A stretch of DNA of 64,000 nt from Pseudomonadota bacterium (GCA_020161365.1 JAIUNU010000007.1:1-64000); one strand, 5' to 3'; positions 45,408 through 54,612 are shown, counted from the first letter of the stretch. Numbers and translations: made by a program. The notes: generated by a model from the letters alone, not told the origin.

Positions 45408-45420
45408 ATTGTGACACTTT
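45408..45420. promoter_or_regulatory. ATTGTGACACTTT motif upstream of TonB receptor
   Basis: The same 13 bases occur, in reverse orientation, in the dyad before the elpS-like gene (3853-3865). Here it lies 119 bases before the receptor ATG. A second TCAC-containing stretch (CCGTCACC) follows about 25 bases later. A shared regulator is inferred. Confidence 0.4.
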
Positions 45421-45538
45421 GCGGGCGGGCGTGGCCTTTCCGTCACCAAACCTTCTAAATCTTTCGATAAACGGCCCGCAACGGCACGAAACTGTGCGAC
45501 CCAACGCGAGCGTGCCGATGAATGAGGGGATCCTTCAG

Positions 45539-47986
45539 ATGAACATGAAACATTTCGCCCTGGCGACGACCGCCCTGGTCGGCGGCATGATGCTCGCCGG
45601 CGCCGCCTCGGCCCAGTCGACCGCCTCGCAAGCCACGGAAGTCGACAAGGTTGTCGTCACCGCTTCGGGCCAACGGGCCGTCAGCGGTCTGATCGCCGAA
45701 ACCGCGCCGAAGTCGAAGTCGTCGATCAACCAGGAATACATCGACAAGCAACCGGCTGGTCAGACCATCCTGGACACCCTGAACCAGACCCCGGGTCTGT
45801 CGTTCACCAACAACGACCCCTACGGTTCGTCGGGCGGTAACGTCCGTCTGCGTGGTTTCGACGGCAACCGCATCTCGCTGACGTTTGACGGCATCCCGCT
45901 GAACGACACCGGCAACTACGCCATCTATTCGAACCAACAGCTGGACGGCGAACTGATCAGCCGCGCCTCGGTCAACATGGGTACGACCGATGTCGACAGC
46001 CCGACCGCCTCGGCCGTCGGTGGTACGATCAACTACACCACCCTGACCCCGACCAACGACTTCAGCGGCATGCTGCGTGGCTCGATCGGCGAGAACAATT
46101 ACCGCCGCGTGTTCGGCGTGGTGAACAGCGGCGAATTCGGTCCGTTCGGCACCAAGGCCTGGGTCGCTGGCTCGTACCAGAAGTACGACAAGTTCAAGGG
46201 TCCGGGCACCCTTGAGAAGAAGCAGTTCAACGCCCGTCTGTACCAGAACCTTGGCAATGGCGACTTCGCCAGCCTCGCGTTCCACTACAACGAGAACCGC
46301 AACAACAACTATCGCTCGCTGACCCTGGCTGAGTACCGCGCCTTCGGTCGTAACCTCGACTTTACCGAGACCTGCACGACCCGCACGCTGAACACCGCGA
46401 CGGCTACGATCACCGAGGTTGCGCCGACGATCCCGGGTAACTGCGTCGACTTCTATGGCCGTCAGGTCAACCCGTCGAACACCGGCAACATCCGTGGTCA
46501 GTTCCTGTACCACATCACGGAGAACCTGCGCTTCACCTTCGACCCGTCGTTCCAGTACACTCTGGCCGATGGCGGTGGTCAGCTGGGCACGATGTCGGAA
46601 ACCGACGGCCGCGTCCGCGGCACCAGCACCGCAGCGGGTAAGGACCTGAACGGCGACGGCGACACCGCCGACACCGTGGCCTTCTTCACCCCGTCGGTCA
46701 CCAACACCCGTCGCTACGGCCTGACCTCGTCGCTGATCTGGGACATCAACGACCAGCACCGCGTCCGCGTCGCCTACACCGGCGACTTCGGCCGTCACCG
46801 TCAGACGGGCGAGTACACCACCCTGAACGCCGACGGCACCACCACCAACGTGTTCGGTGGCAAGGATGGCAACGGTCAGAAGGTGTTCGGCGCCGACGGC
46901 AGCTTCCTGCGCGGTCGCGACCGCTTCTCGATCGCCAACCTGAACCAGGTCGCCTTCGAGTACCAAGGCAAGTTCATGGACGACAAGCTGCGCCTGTCGG
47001 CGGGCGTCGTCAGCAAGAACTTCAAGCGTGAGCTGAACCAATACTGCTACTCGCAAGACGGTTCGAGCAACGTGCGCTGCACCAGCGAAACCCCGAACGC
47101 CACGCTGGCCAACGGCAACGTGACCTTCGCCGGTTCGTCGACGCAGTACATCAAGCCGTACAAGGCTGAGAAGAAGTACGACAAGGTTCTGCCGAACGTC
47201 GGCCTGAACTACGAACTGGCTCCGAACAACTACGTGTATGTCAGCTACGCCGAAGCGCTCTCTGCTCCGCGTACGGACAGCCTCTACACCGTGAAGCGTC
47301 TGGCCAACGGCACTGTGACGAACCCGGGCGTGCAGCCGGAAACCACCCAGGCCTTCGACGTCGGCTACCGCTATCAGACGCCGGACGTGGTCGCTCAAGT
47401 GGCTCTGTGGACCAACAAGTTCCAGAACCGCATCGTCAGCGCCTATGACGACACCCTGGGCATCTTCGTCGACCGCAACGTCGGCGACGCCAAGGGCTAC
47501 GGCCTGGACGCCAACGCGTCGTGGCGCCTGGAAGAGTACCTGAGCGTCTTCGGTTCGTTCTCGTACAACCACAGCGAACTGAAGTCGAACATCCCGCTGA
47601 ACGGTCAGTTCCTGCCGACCAAGGGCAAGTTCATCGTTGAGACGCCGGAAATCACCTTCGGCGGCGGCTTCGACTGGAACATCACCGAGGCCCTGCGCCT
47701 GTCGATGGACCTGAAGTACACCGGCGAGCGTTGGTCGACCGACGTCAACGACGAAAAGACGCCAGCCTACACGATCACGAACGTCAGCGTCCGCTACGAC
47801 CTGCCGTTCGCCGAGAAGACCTACGTCCAAGTCAACGTGAAGAACCTGTTCGACGAGGACTACTTCGGCAGCATCAGCAGCCGGAACAACGCCGTGACCA
47901 TCACGGGCGTGCAGAACGGCTCCGCGCCGACCTACGCCGTGGGCTTCCCGCGCACGGTTCAGGCCAGCATCACGACCCGCTTCTAA
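45539..47986 (+). CDS. TonB-dependent receptor (highly expressed type)
   Basis: About 815 residues. Signal peptide MNMKHFALATTALVGG..ASAQ, TonB box DKVVVTASG, plug (GQTILDTLNQTPGLSF and RGFDGNRISLTFDGIPLND), then a barrel ending in ASITTRF. Codon use is strongly biased (mostly C-ending, few rare codons), more than in neighbouring genes, suggesting abundant expression. GAGGGGA sits 10 bases before ATG 45539; ATG 45545 is also possible. Monocistronic with a strong terminator. Substrate unknown; the receptor resembles Caulobacter receptors of siderophore-like or vitamin-like class only generally. Confidence 0.9.
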   Translation: MNMKHFALATTALVGGMMLAGAASAQSTASQATEVDKVVVTASGQRAVSGLIAETAPKSKSSINQEYIDKQPAGQTILDTLNQTPGLSFTNNDPYGSSGGNVRLRGFDGNRISLTFDGIPLNDTGNYAIYSNQQLDGELISRASVNMGTTDVDSPTASAVGGTINYTTLTPTNDFSGMLRGSIGENNYRRVFGVVNSGEFGPFGTKAWVAGSYQKYDKFKGPGTLEKKQFNARLYQNLGNGDFASLAFHYNENRNNNYRSLTLAEYRAFGRNLDFTETCTTRTLNTATATITEVAPTIPGNCVDFYGRQVNPSNTGNIRGQFLYHITENLRFTFDPSFQYTLADGGGQLGTMSETDGRVRGTSTAAGKDLNGDGDTADTVAFFTPSVTNTRRYGLTSSLIWDINDQHRVRVAYTGDFGRHRQTGEYTTLNADGTTTNVFGGKDGNGQKVFGADGSFLRGRDRFSIANLNQVAFEYQGKFMDDKLRLSAGVVSKNFKRELNQYCYSQDGSSNVRCTSETPNATLANGNVTFAGSSTQYIKPYKAEKKYDKVLPNVGLNYELAPNNYVYVSYAEALSAPRTDSLYTVKRLANGTVTNPGVQPETTQAFDVGYRYQTPDVVAQVALWTNKFQNRIVSAYDDTLGIFVDRNVGDAKGYGLDANASWRLEEYLSVFGSFSYNHSELKSNIPLNGQFLPTKGKFIVETPEITFGGGFDWNITEALRLSMDLKYTGERWSTDVNDEKTPAYTITNVSVRYDLPFAEKTYVQVNVKNLFDEDYFGSISSRNNAVTITGVQNGSAPTYAVGFPRTVQASITTRF

Positions 47987-48016
47987 GCGGCGTCGGCTTC
48001 GCCGATCCTCAAAGAG

Positions 48017-48042
48017 AAGGGCGGCCCGTCTGGGCCGCCCTT
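48017..48042 (+). terminator. Rho-independent terminator after TonB receptor
   Basis: Eleven-bp stem AAGGGCGGCCC / GGGCCGCCCTT, GTCT loop, followed by TTTCTTTG. It starts 30 bases after the receptor stop. Confidence 0.93.
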
Positions 48043-48149
48043 TTTCTTTGTCGTATTGGTTTGCTAATGAGGCGCCGCTTGACCCCGGCGTCGTGAGGGG
48101 CCATCTGCGCCCCCTTCGTTCCTCCCGACCGCTTTCCTTGGGCCTTCGA

Positions 48150-49157
48150 ATGACCGTGACCGTTCCCGCCGAATGGGCTCCGCACCGCGCCATGTGGGTG
48201 GGTTTCCCCAGCCACGCCGAGCTTTGGCAGGAGGATCTGGAGCAAGCTCAGCAAGAGGTCGCCGACCTTGCGCGCGCCCTGGCCGGGCCGGGCGCCGAGC
48301 GCGTGCGCCTGATGGTGGTCGGCGATGAGGCTGAGTCCGCCGCCCGCGCCCTGCTGTCCGACACGACGGTCGAGATCGTCCGGGGCCAGTTCGGCGACAT
48401 CTGGCTGCGCGACACCGGCCCGATCTTCATCGACGACGCCGGCAAGGCCGTCGCCGCCGGCTTCAAGTTCAACGGCTGGGGCGGCAAGTACAGCCTCGAG
48501 GGCGATGACATCGTCGCCGAACAGATCGCCGCCGCGTCGGGGGCGCCGCTGGTCCGCAACGACTTCATTTTGGAAGGCGGCGCGCTGGACCATGACGGCA
48601 ACGGCACGATCCTGACCACGCGCCAGTGCCTCTTGAACGACAACCGCAACGCCGGCTGGGACGAGACCACGGCGAATGCGGCCCTGACCCAGGCGCTGGG
48701 CGCCAAGAAGGTGCTGTGGCTGGGCAAGGGTCTCAAGAACGACCACACCGACGGTCACGTCGACAATCTGGCCCGCTTTGTCGCGCCGGGTGTCGTCGCC
48801 TGCCCGATGGGCTACGGCCTCGATGATCCGAACGCGGACATCTATGGCGACACCGCCAAGATGCTGGCCGGCATGACCGACAGCCGCGGCTCGCCGCTGC
48901 AGGTGGTCCGCATCCCGTCGCCGGGCAAAATCCTGGACGAGGACGGCGAGCCGATCCCGGCCTCGCACATGAACTTCCTGATCGCCAACGAGGCCGTGAT
49001 CGTACCGATCTACGCCGAGGAGTCCGGCGCCTTCGCCGTCGAGGTGATCAAGGGCCTCTTCCCGGAACGCCAGGTGATCGGCCTGCCGTCCACCGCCATC
49101 CTGACGGGCGGCGGCTCGTTCCACTGCATCAGCCAGCAAGAGCCGGAGACCGCCTGA
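48150..49157 (+). CDS. aguA: Agmatine deiminase
   Basis: 335 residues of the peptidylarginine-deiminase superfamily: PAEWAPHRAMWVGFPSHAELW, GQFGDIWLRDTGPIF, KFNGWGGKYSLEGDD, KNDHTDGHVDNLARFV and catalytic Cys in GGGSFHCISQQ near the C-terminus. It converts agmatine to N-carbamoylputrescine and ammonia. The last base is shared with the next gene start, which does the second step. The ATG at 48150 gives the canonical N-terminus; the frame extends upstream. Confidence 0.95.
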   Translation: MTVTVPAEWAPHRAMWVGFPSHAELWQEDLEQAQQEVADLARALAGPGAERVRLMVVGDEAESAARALLSDTTVEIVRGQFGDIWLRDTGPIFIDDAGKAVAAGFKFNGWGGKYSLEGDDIVAEQIAAASGAPLVRNDFILEGGALDHDGNGTILTTRQCLLNDNRNAGWDETTANAALTQALGAKKVLWLGKGLKNDHTDGHVDNLARFVAPGVVACPMGYGLDDPNADIYGDTAKMLAGMTDSRGSPLQVVRIPSPGKILDEDGEPIPASHMNFLIANEAVIVPIYAEESGAFAVEVIKGLFPERQVIGLPSTAILTGGGSFHCISQQEPETA

Positions 49158-50035
49158 TGGCCCGCACGCTCAGCGTCGCCGCGATCCAGACCGCGTATGG
49201 CATGGATATGCAGGCCAACATCAAGAAGACAGAAGGCTTCATCCGCGAAGCGGCGTCGAAGGGCGCGCAGGTGATCCTGCCGTCGGAACTGTTCCAGGGG
49301 CCGTACTTCTGCGTCGCCCAGGAGGAACGCTGGTTCGCGGAAGCCCACCCATGGCGCGAGCATCCTGTCGTCAAGGCCATCGCGCCGCTGGCCGGCGAAC
49401 TGGGCGTCGTGATCCCGATCTCGATCTTCGAGCGCGAGGGACCGCACTATTTCAACAGCCTCGTCATGGCAGACGCCGACGGCTCGTTGATGGGCGTCTA
49501 TCGCAAGAGCCATATCCCCGACGGTCCGGGCTATATGGAGAAGTACTACTTCCGGCCCGGCGACACGGGCTTCAAGGTCTGGGACACCCGCTTTGGCCGG
49601 ATCGGCGTCGGCATCTGCTGGGACCAGTGGTACCCGGAGTGCGCCCGCGCCATGGCCCTGATGGGCGCCGAGGCCCTGTTCTATCCGACCGCCATCGGCA
49701 GCGAACCGCATGATCCGAGCCTGGACACCGCCCTGCCGTGGCGGCGGGCGATGCAGGGGCACGCCGTCAGCAATGTCATCCCGGTGATCGGCGCCAACCG
49801 CATCGGTTTCGAGCCCTGGGACGGTTATCCGAACGGCGGCCAGACGTTCTATGGCTCGTCCTTCGTAGCCGACCATCGCGGCGACCTAGTGTCGGAACTG
49901 GGCCGCGCCGACGAGGGCCTGGTTAGCGCGACCTTCGACCTCGACTTCCTGACAACGCATCGCGCCGCCTGGGGCTTCTTCCGTGATCGACGCCCCGAAT
50001 TCTATACCGCCCTGGCCAACGGCCGGCCGGCGTGA
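49157..50035 (+). CDS. aguB: N-carbamoylputrescine amidase
   Basis: 292 residues, nitrilase superfamily. The Glu-Lys-Cys triad is visible: Glu in ILPSELFQGPYFC, Lys in GVYRKSHIPDGPGYMEKYYF, Cys in GVGICWDQWYPECAR. It hydrolyses N-carbamoylputrescine to putrescine, CO2 and ammonia. Directly downstream of aguA with one-base overlap, so the pair makes putrescine from agmatine. Confidence 0.95.
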   Translation: MARTLSVAAIQTAYGMDMQANIKKTEGFIREAASKGAQVILPSELFQGPYFCVAQEERWFAEAHPWREHPVVKAIAPLAGELGVVIPISIFEREGPHYFNSLVMADADGSLMGVYRKSHIPDGPGYMEKYYFRPGDTGFKVWDTRFGRIGVGICWDQWYPECARAMALMGAEALFYPTAIGSEPHDPSLDTALPWRRAMQGHAVSNVIPVIGANRIGFEPWDGYPNGGQTFYGSSFVADHRGDLVSELGRADEGLVSATFDLDFLTTHRAAWGFFRDRRPEFYTALANGRPA

Positions 50036-50559
50036 TCCAGACCGACCGCCTGGTGTTGCGCCCGGCGGTCGACGCTGATCGGGACGCCATCGCCGCGATG
50101 AACGGCGACACGCGCGTCAGTGACTGGCTGGGCGGCCCGATCGACCGGGCCGCCAGCGACGCCTTCATCGACCGAGTGATGGCGCATCAGGCCGAGCATG
50201 GTTTCGGCTTCTGGGTGGCGGAGCGCCGCGCGGATCATCGCGTGATCGGCATGGCTGGGGTCTGGTGGGTTCCGCCAGAAATGGCCATGCCGGACCAGGT
50301 CGAGATCGGCTGGCGCTTGCATCCCGACGCCTGGGGGCAGGGCTACGCAACCGAGGCCGCGCAGGCCTGCCTGGACTATGGCTTCACGATTCTCGAGCGC
50401 CCCGAGATCATTGCGTTCACGGCCCGGGCCAATCTGGCGTCTCAGGCCGTGATGCGCCGGATCGGCATGACGCCGGTCCCGGATCAGGATTTTGATCACC
50501 CCCGCTTGCCGGCGGACCATCCGCTTAAAGCCCATGTGGTCTTTGTCGCTCGTCCCTAG
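50032..50559 (+). CDS. GNAT acetyltransferase (RimJ/RimL-like)
   Basis: 175 residues. The start (IQTDRLVLRPAVDADRDAIAAMNGD) is typical of RimJ/RimL-type acetyltransferases; the acetyl-CoA loop is in WGQGYATEAAQACLDYGF, followed by NLASQAVMRRIGM. GTG start overlapping the aguB stop by four bases. The position suggests polyamine acetylation (SpeG-like role), but the subfamily usually acts on protein N-termini or small amines, so this is conjecture. Confidence 0.88.
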   Translation: MIQTDRLVLRPAVDADRDAIAAMNGDTRVSDWLGGPIDRAASDAFIDRVMAHQAEHGFGFWVAERRADHRVIGMAGVWWVPPEMAMPDQVEIGWRLHPDAWGQGYATEAAQACLDYGFTILERPEIIAFTARANLASQAVMRRIGMTPVPDQDFDHPRLPADHPLKAHVVFVARP

Positions 50560-50585
50560 GGGCGCGGGCCGAGCCGTTTAGCCAT

Positions 50586-51377
50586 CTAGCCGTTGCAGCT
50601 GGACGGCGGACCTTTGGCGCGCGAAGCGATCACCTCGGCCCGCGCCTTGGCCAGGTCGGCGGCGAAGGTCGGTTCGTCGTGCAGGCGGGTCACAAGGGCC
50701 GAGCCCAGATAACGACCGGCTTCGACATCGCTCTGATAGTGGACGCCGCAGACCAGCCGGCTGTCGCCGAACGCCTTGCCGCGGGCCAGGACAACACCGG
50801 CCTTGTCGGGAACCAGCTCGGCGATCACCGACGCCCAGGCCCAGCCAATCATTCCATGGCCGGACGGATAGGAGCCGTCCGTTTCGATCCAGGGTTCGCG
50901 AGGAACGCAGATCGGCTTTGCGTTGCCAACAGGCGGGCGCGGTCTTTTGAACATGGCCTTGGCCGGCTGATAGATCTTGGCGGCGTCGTCGGTCATGCGC
51001 AGAAGCATATGGGCGAGGGTCGGGGTCGCCTCTGCGCTGAGCGTCACCCCGGCGGCGCAGGAAAAGCTCTTCAACCCGTTCGCGCCCGAGAGATCCGCGT
51101 CGGTGATGGCCTGGCGCCAGCTCTCGGTGTTGACCAGCTTCCGGCTCTGCTCGAACTGAGCCTGATCGGCCTTTCCACGCGGGGAGTCCGGCGTCGGAGG
51201 CGGGCCGATGATCAGGGCCGCATCGAGACCACCGTCGCCGCTTAGGTAGCCCGGGGGTGGCTTCGTCCAGCCCGCCGACGGCGGTGCGGTCTGCACCACC
51301 GGTCCCGTCGGCGGCGCGTCGAAGGCTGAGCAACCGACCAGGAGGGTCGTTATCGCGATCAGCGCCAGACGGGGCAT
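50586..51377 (-). CDS. Class A acid phosphatase (PAP2) lipoprotein
   Basis: 263 residues. Lipobox LLVGC (Cys16). The bipartite PAP2 active site is complete: K-x6-RP as KAMFKRPRP, PSGH in SYPSGHGMIGW, and SR-x5-H-x3-D as SRLVCGVHYQSD. This matches PhoN-type nonspecific acid phosphatases of the envelope, which strip phosphate from organic esters. An Ala/Pro-rich linker (20-60) follows the lipid anchor. The promoter faces the ZnuD-like receptor. Confidence 0.92.
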   Translation of the reverse strand: MPRLALIAITTLLVGCSAFDAPPTGPVVQTAPPSAGWTKPPPGYLSGDGGLDAALIIGPPPTPDSPRGKADQAQFEQSRKLVNTESWRQAITDADLSGANGLKSFSCAAGVTLSAEATPTLAHMLLRMTDDAAKIYQPAKAMFKRPRPPVGNAKPICVPREPWIETDGSYPSGHGMIGWAWASVIAELVPDKAGVVLARGKAFGDSRLVCGVHYQSDVEAGRYLGSALVTRLHDEPTFAADLAKARAEVIASRAKGPPSSCNG

Positions 51378-51443
51378 GGGTGTTTTCCTGGCAACAACAG
51401 GACGGCGAATTGTCCGTCAGAGGAACGTGACCGCAAAAGCGGA

Positions 51444-51472
51444 TTGACGAATAGATATGTTATTTCATAACA
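51444..51472 (+). promoter_or_regulatory. Putative sigma-70 promoter overlapped by a Zur-type palindrome
   Basis: TTGACG at 51444-51449 and ATAACA at 51467-51472 with a 17-base spacer form a good vegetative promoter. The perfect palindrome TGTTAT-TTC-ATAACA (51458-51472) covers the -10 region. Zur operators in proteobacteria have the TGTTAT...ATAACA form, and the downstream gene is a ZnuD-like receptor, so zinc-dependent repression is likely. Confidence 0.7.
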
Positions 51473-51522
51473 GCTTTGAGCGGCCGTTTCCACGCTCGCG
51501 TTCATTTCGTCCAGGACAAACC

Positions 51523-53559
51523 ATGTTCCGTCGCGCCGTCCTTTCCGCCGTGAGCCTTGTCGCGCTCGCCGCTGCTGCTTCCGCCCATGCCGATGCCCCT
51601 GCCGCCCCGGCCGATGGCGCGGAGGACACGCAGGTCTCCAAGGTCGTGATCACCGCCGCTCCCTATCCGGTGTCGCTCGACACGGTCACCAGCAGCGTCA
51701 ACATCATTACGCGCGACCATCTGGACCTGGCGCCGCCGGCCGGCCTCGGGGACATGCTGAACGGTCAACCGGGTCTGCGCTCGACCGCTTACGGGCCCGG
51801 CGCAAGCCGTCCGATCATCCGCGGTCTCGCCGGTCCGCGCGTAATGATCCTGGAGAACGGCGTTGGCCAGGTCGACGCGTCGTCGCTGTCGCCTGATCAC
51901 GCTGTGGCGTCCGATCCTGGCGAGGCCTCGCGCATCGAGGTGCTGCGCGGACCGTCCACCCTGGCCTACGGCGGTTCGGGGATCGGCGGGGTCGTCAACA
52001 TCATCGATGACCGCGTGCCGTCGAGCCCAGCCGAGAACGGCTTCGAGGGCCGCATCGCCGGTTCGCTCTCGTCGGTCGATGATGGCCGCTCGATCAACGG
52101 TTCGGCCAAGTTCGGCCGCGGACCGCTGGTCTTTGCCATCGACGCGGATCATCGTGAAAGCAGCGACTACAAGGTTCCGACGACGCCGGTCTCGTCGCGC
52201 CTGGCCATGCGCGACGGCCTGACGCTGGATCCCGACAAGACGGTCAAGAACACCGACGTCGAGGTCGACGCCTATGGCGCGGGCGTGTCCTACGTCCACG
52301 ATCGCGGCTTTTTCGGTTTTGCGGTCAAGAAGACCGACATGACCTACGGCGTGCCGTACCTCCAGATCCTGGCGCCGATCGACCCTGACGCCGAAGGACC
52401 GGTTTCCATCCATCTGCAACAAACGCGCTATGACCTGCGCGGCGAGCAGGATGTGGATCTTGGGCCGTTCGCGAAGATCCGCCTGTCGGCCGGCCACGCC
52501 AAGTACGAGCACGCCGAGGTTTCGGTCGAGGACGGCGAGGTGGGCACCCGCTTCCTGTCCGACGGCAATGAAGGCCGCGTCGAACTGGTCCAGAAGGAAC
52601 GTGACGGCTGGCAGGGCGCTGTGGGCTTCCAGGCCCTGGAACGGCATTTCCAGGCGATCGGCGACGAGGCTTTCGTGCCGTCGACCGACATCAAGGAGTA
52701 CGGGATCTTCACGCTGCAGCGCCTGGACAAGGGGGACTGGGGCCTCGACGCGGGTCTTCGCTTCGACAGCCGCGAACTGAAGACCGACCTTACCAAGCGC
52801 TCGTTCGACAATGTTTCCGGCTCGCTCGGCTTGTTCTACAAGCCGGCCGACAAGCAGTTCGCAGCCCTGACGCTATCCCGCAACGGTCGCGCCCCCACCG
52901 AGTTCGAGCTGTTCGCCGACGGTCCGCACCCGGGTACGGGCGGCTACGAGGTGGGCGATGCTACGCTGAAGTCCGAGAAGGTGACCTCGTTGGAGGCGAC
53001 CTACCGCTACACCGGCGAGCGTCTGCGGCTGGAGGGCCACCTGTGGGGCGCTCGCTACAACGGCTTCATCGAGGAAAAGCCCACCGGCGCCGTCGAGGAC
53101 GGCCTGCCTGTGTTCCAGTACTTCCAGACGGACGCCAAGTTCCACGGCGCCGAAGCCGAGGCCTCGTACACGGCTTGGAGCGACGGCGACAAGGCGCTGA
53201 AGCTTGAGGGCGTTTACGACTGGGTGCGTGGCTCTACCGACCTCGGTATCCCCGCCCGTGTGCCCTCTTGGGCGCTGACCAGCCGCGTGGTCTGGAGCGC
53301 GCCTCGTGTTCAGGCCCAGGCTGAAGTGCGTCGTGTCGCTAGCCAGAACCGCGTCTCGACCTTCGAGTTGCCGACCGATGGCTACACGCAGGTGAACGCC
53401 ATGGTGACCTTCAAGCCGATCGCGGACTCTCCCTTGCGCCTGTTCGTCGATGGCCGAAACCTGACCAACGAGACGATCCGCGAGCACACTTCGTTCCTAA
53501 AGGACTTCGCGCCCGCGCCGGGCCGTTCCGTCCGCGCCGGCTTTGCCTGGCGCTTCTAG
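51523..53559 (+). CDS. ZnuD-like TonB-dependent zinc receptor
   Basis: 678 residues. Signal peptide (MFRRAVLSAVSLVALAAAASAHA), TonB box SKVVITAAP, plug with RPIIRGLAGPRVMILENG and LSPDHAVASDP (the SPDHA pattern is typical of ZnuD), LRGPSTLAYGGSGIGGVVN, and a C-terminal Phe barrel end (VRAGFAWRF). It imports zinc (or a zinc complex) across the outer membrane when zinc is scarce. The Zur-type palindrome over its promoter supports this. The His-rich loop of Neisseria ZnuD is not seen. Confidence 0.87.
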   Translation: MFRRAVLSAVSLVALAAAASAHADAPAAPADGAEDTQVSKVVITAAPYPVSLDTVTSSVNIITRDHLDLAPPAGLGDMLNGQPGLRSTAYGPGASRPIIRGLAGPRVMILENGVGQVDASSLSPDHAVASDPGEASRIEVLRGPSTLAYGGSGIGGVVNIIDDRVPSSPAENGFEGRIAGSLSSVDDGRSINGSAKFGRGPLVFAIDADHRESSDYKVPTTPVSSRLAMRDGLTLDPDKTVKNTDVEVDAYGAGVSYVHDRGFFGFAVKKTDMTYGVPYLQILAPIDPDAEGPVSIHLQQTRYDLRGEQDVDLGPFAKIRLSAGHAKYEHAEVSVEDGEVGTRFLSDGNEGRVELVQKERDGWQGAVGFQALERHFQAIGDEAFVPSTDIKEYGIFTLQRLDKGDWGLDAGLRFDSRELKTDLTKRSFDNVSGSLGLFYKPADKQFAALTLSRNGRAPTEFELFADGPHPGTGGYEVGDATLKSEKVTSLEATYRYTGERLRLEGHLWGARYNGFIEEKPTGAVEDGLPVFQYFQTDAKFHGAEAEASYTAWSDGDKALKLEGVYDWVRGSTDLGIPARVPSWALTSRVVWSAPRVQAQAEVRRVASQNRVSTFELPTDGYTQVNAMVTFKPIADSPLRLFVDGRNLTNETIREHTSFLKDFAPAPGRSVRAGFAWRF

Positions 53560-53757
53560 CGCCCGCCGAAAGGTGGGCCTCGGCCAGCCCCAACGAGCCC
53601 CACCCCGCGCCGGGGCCTGGATGATTTCCGGGCCTCGGCGTTGCCGAATCAAGGCCAAGATTGCCGCAGGAGGTGGGATCGGCTAGAACCGCGAGCCTTT
53701 GCGGTCCTCCTCGAAGCGTTCGAGCGATCGCGCCAATTTTCTGTCGTAGAGCTCTTC

Positions 53758-54546
53758 ATGACCACGCCCCAGTCCGCCGGCGAAATCACTGGCAACGTCC
53801 TGTTCTATAACGCGCCCGAGCCCCTGAACCGCGAGCAGCACGCCAAGCTGGCGCTGGTCCACAAGGACAAGCCCTATGCGTTCGCCGCCGCCGGCACCGC
53901 CGTTCCGCTGACGGTGTCGGAATTCGGCCCGGCCGCCCTGACCTTCCCGGTCATCTTCGCCGGCGACGACAAAGTGCCGCTGGCCGTGATGGGCCTGAAC
54001 CAGCAGGAGAACCTGTTCGTCGGTGCCGACGGCTCGATCGAACCGAACGTCTACATCCCGGCCTACATCCGCCGCTATCCGTTCGTGCTGGCCAACGATG
54101 ACACCCAAGAGCGCCTGATCGTCTGCATCGATCGCGGCAGCGACCTGCTGAGCGAACAAGGCCAAACGCCGCTGTTCGACGCTAAGGGCGAGCCGACCGA
54201 ATACACCCAGAACTGCATCAAGTTCTGCGACGACTTCGAAATCGAGCGTCGCCGCACCGACACGTTCGTCCAGATCCTGAAGGACAACGACCTGTTCGAG
54301 CTGAAGAAGGCCACCTTCCAGCCGACCGACGAGGCCGGCGCTCCGGCCGGCGAGCCGGTCACGGTCGCCGAGTACTTCGGTGTTTCGGAAGAGAAGCTGA
54401 ACGCCCTGCCGGCCAAGAAGCTGAAGGAGCTGCAGGAAAACGGCGCGCTGGGCCAGATCTACGCCCACCTCGTGTCGCTGCTGGGTTGGGATCGCCTGAT
54501 CAACAAGACCATGATGAAGCAGGCCGACGCCGCGAACCTGAACTAA
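53758..54546 (+). CDS. SapC family protein
   Basis: 262 residues of the SapC family (named after a gene at the Campylobacter S-layer locus). Hallmarks: FYNAPEPLNREQHAKLAL, TVSEFGPAALTFPVIFAGDD, PAYIRRYPFVLAND and LIVCIDRGSDLLSEQ. No signal peptide or membrane helix is seen. Similar genes often sit near TonB receptors; a link to zinc uptake or to the Caulobacter S-layer is unproven. Ends before a strong terminator. Start ATG 53758 follows a GAGCTCTTC stretch; the open frame upstream is unlike the family. Confidence 0.87.
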   Translation: MTTPQSAGEITGNVLFYNAPEPLNREQHAKLALVHKDKPYAFAAAGTAVPLTVSEFGPAALTFPVIFAGDDKVPLAVMGLNQQENLFVGADGSIEPNVYIPAYIRRYPFVLANDDTQERLIVCIDRGSDLLSEQGQTPLFDAKGEPTEYTQNCIKFCDDFEIERRRTDTFVQILKDNDLFELKKATFQPTDEAGAPAGEPVTVAEYFGVSEEKLNALPAKKLKELQENGALGQIYAHLVSLLGWDRLINKTMMKQADAANLN

Positions 54547-54568
54547 GGTTTCGCTTCGACTGACAAAG

Positions 54569-54599
54569 AAAGGGCGGCGAGCCAGACTCACCGCCCTTT
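54569..54599. terminator. Terminator after sapC-like gene
   Basis: AAAGGGCGG (54569-54577) pairs with CCGCCCTTT (54591-54599), extended by GAG/CTC inside, with TTTTTCTTT following on plus and TTTCTTTG on minus. It serves the convergent MaoC-like gene too. Confidence 0.9.
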
Positions 54600-54612
54600 T
54601 TCTTTACCGCGA

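Noticed and set aside
45455..48193. Very long minus-strand open frame (over 900 codons) opposite the TonB receptor
   Set aside because: It is a mirror of the receptor's strongly biased codons; the translation is low-complexity Val/Ala/Arg/Gly-rich and no start site or motif supports it.
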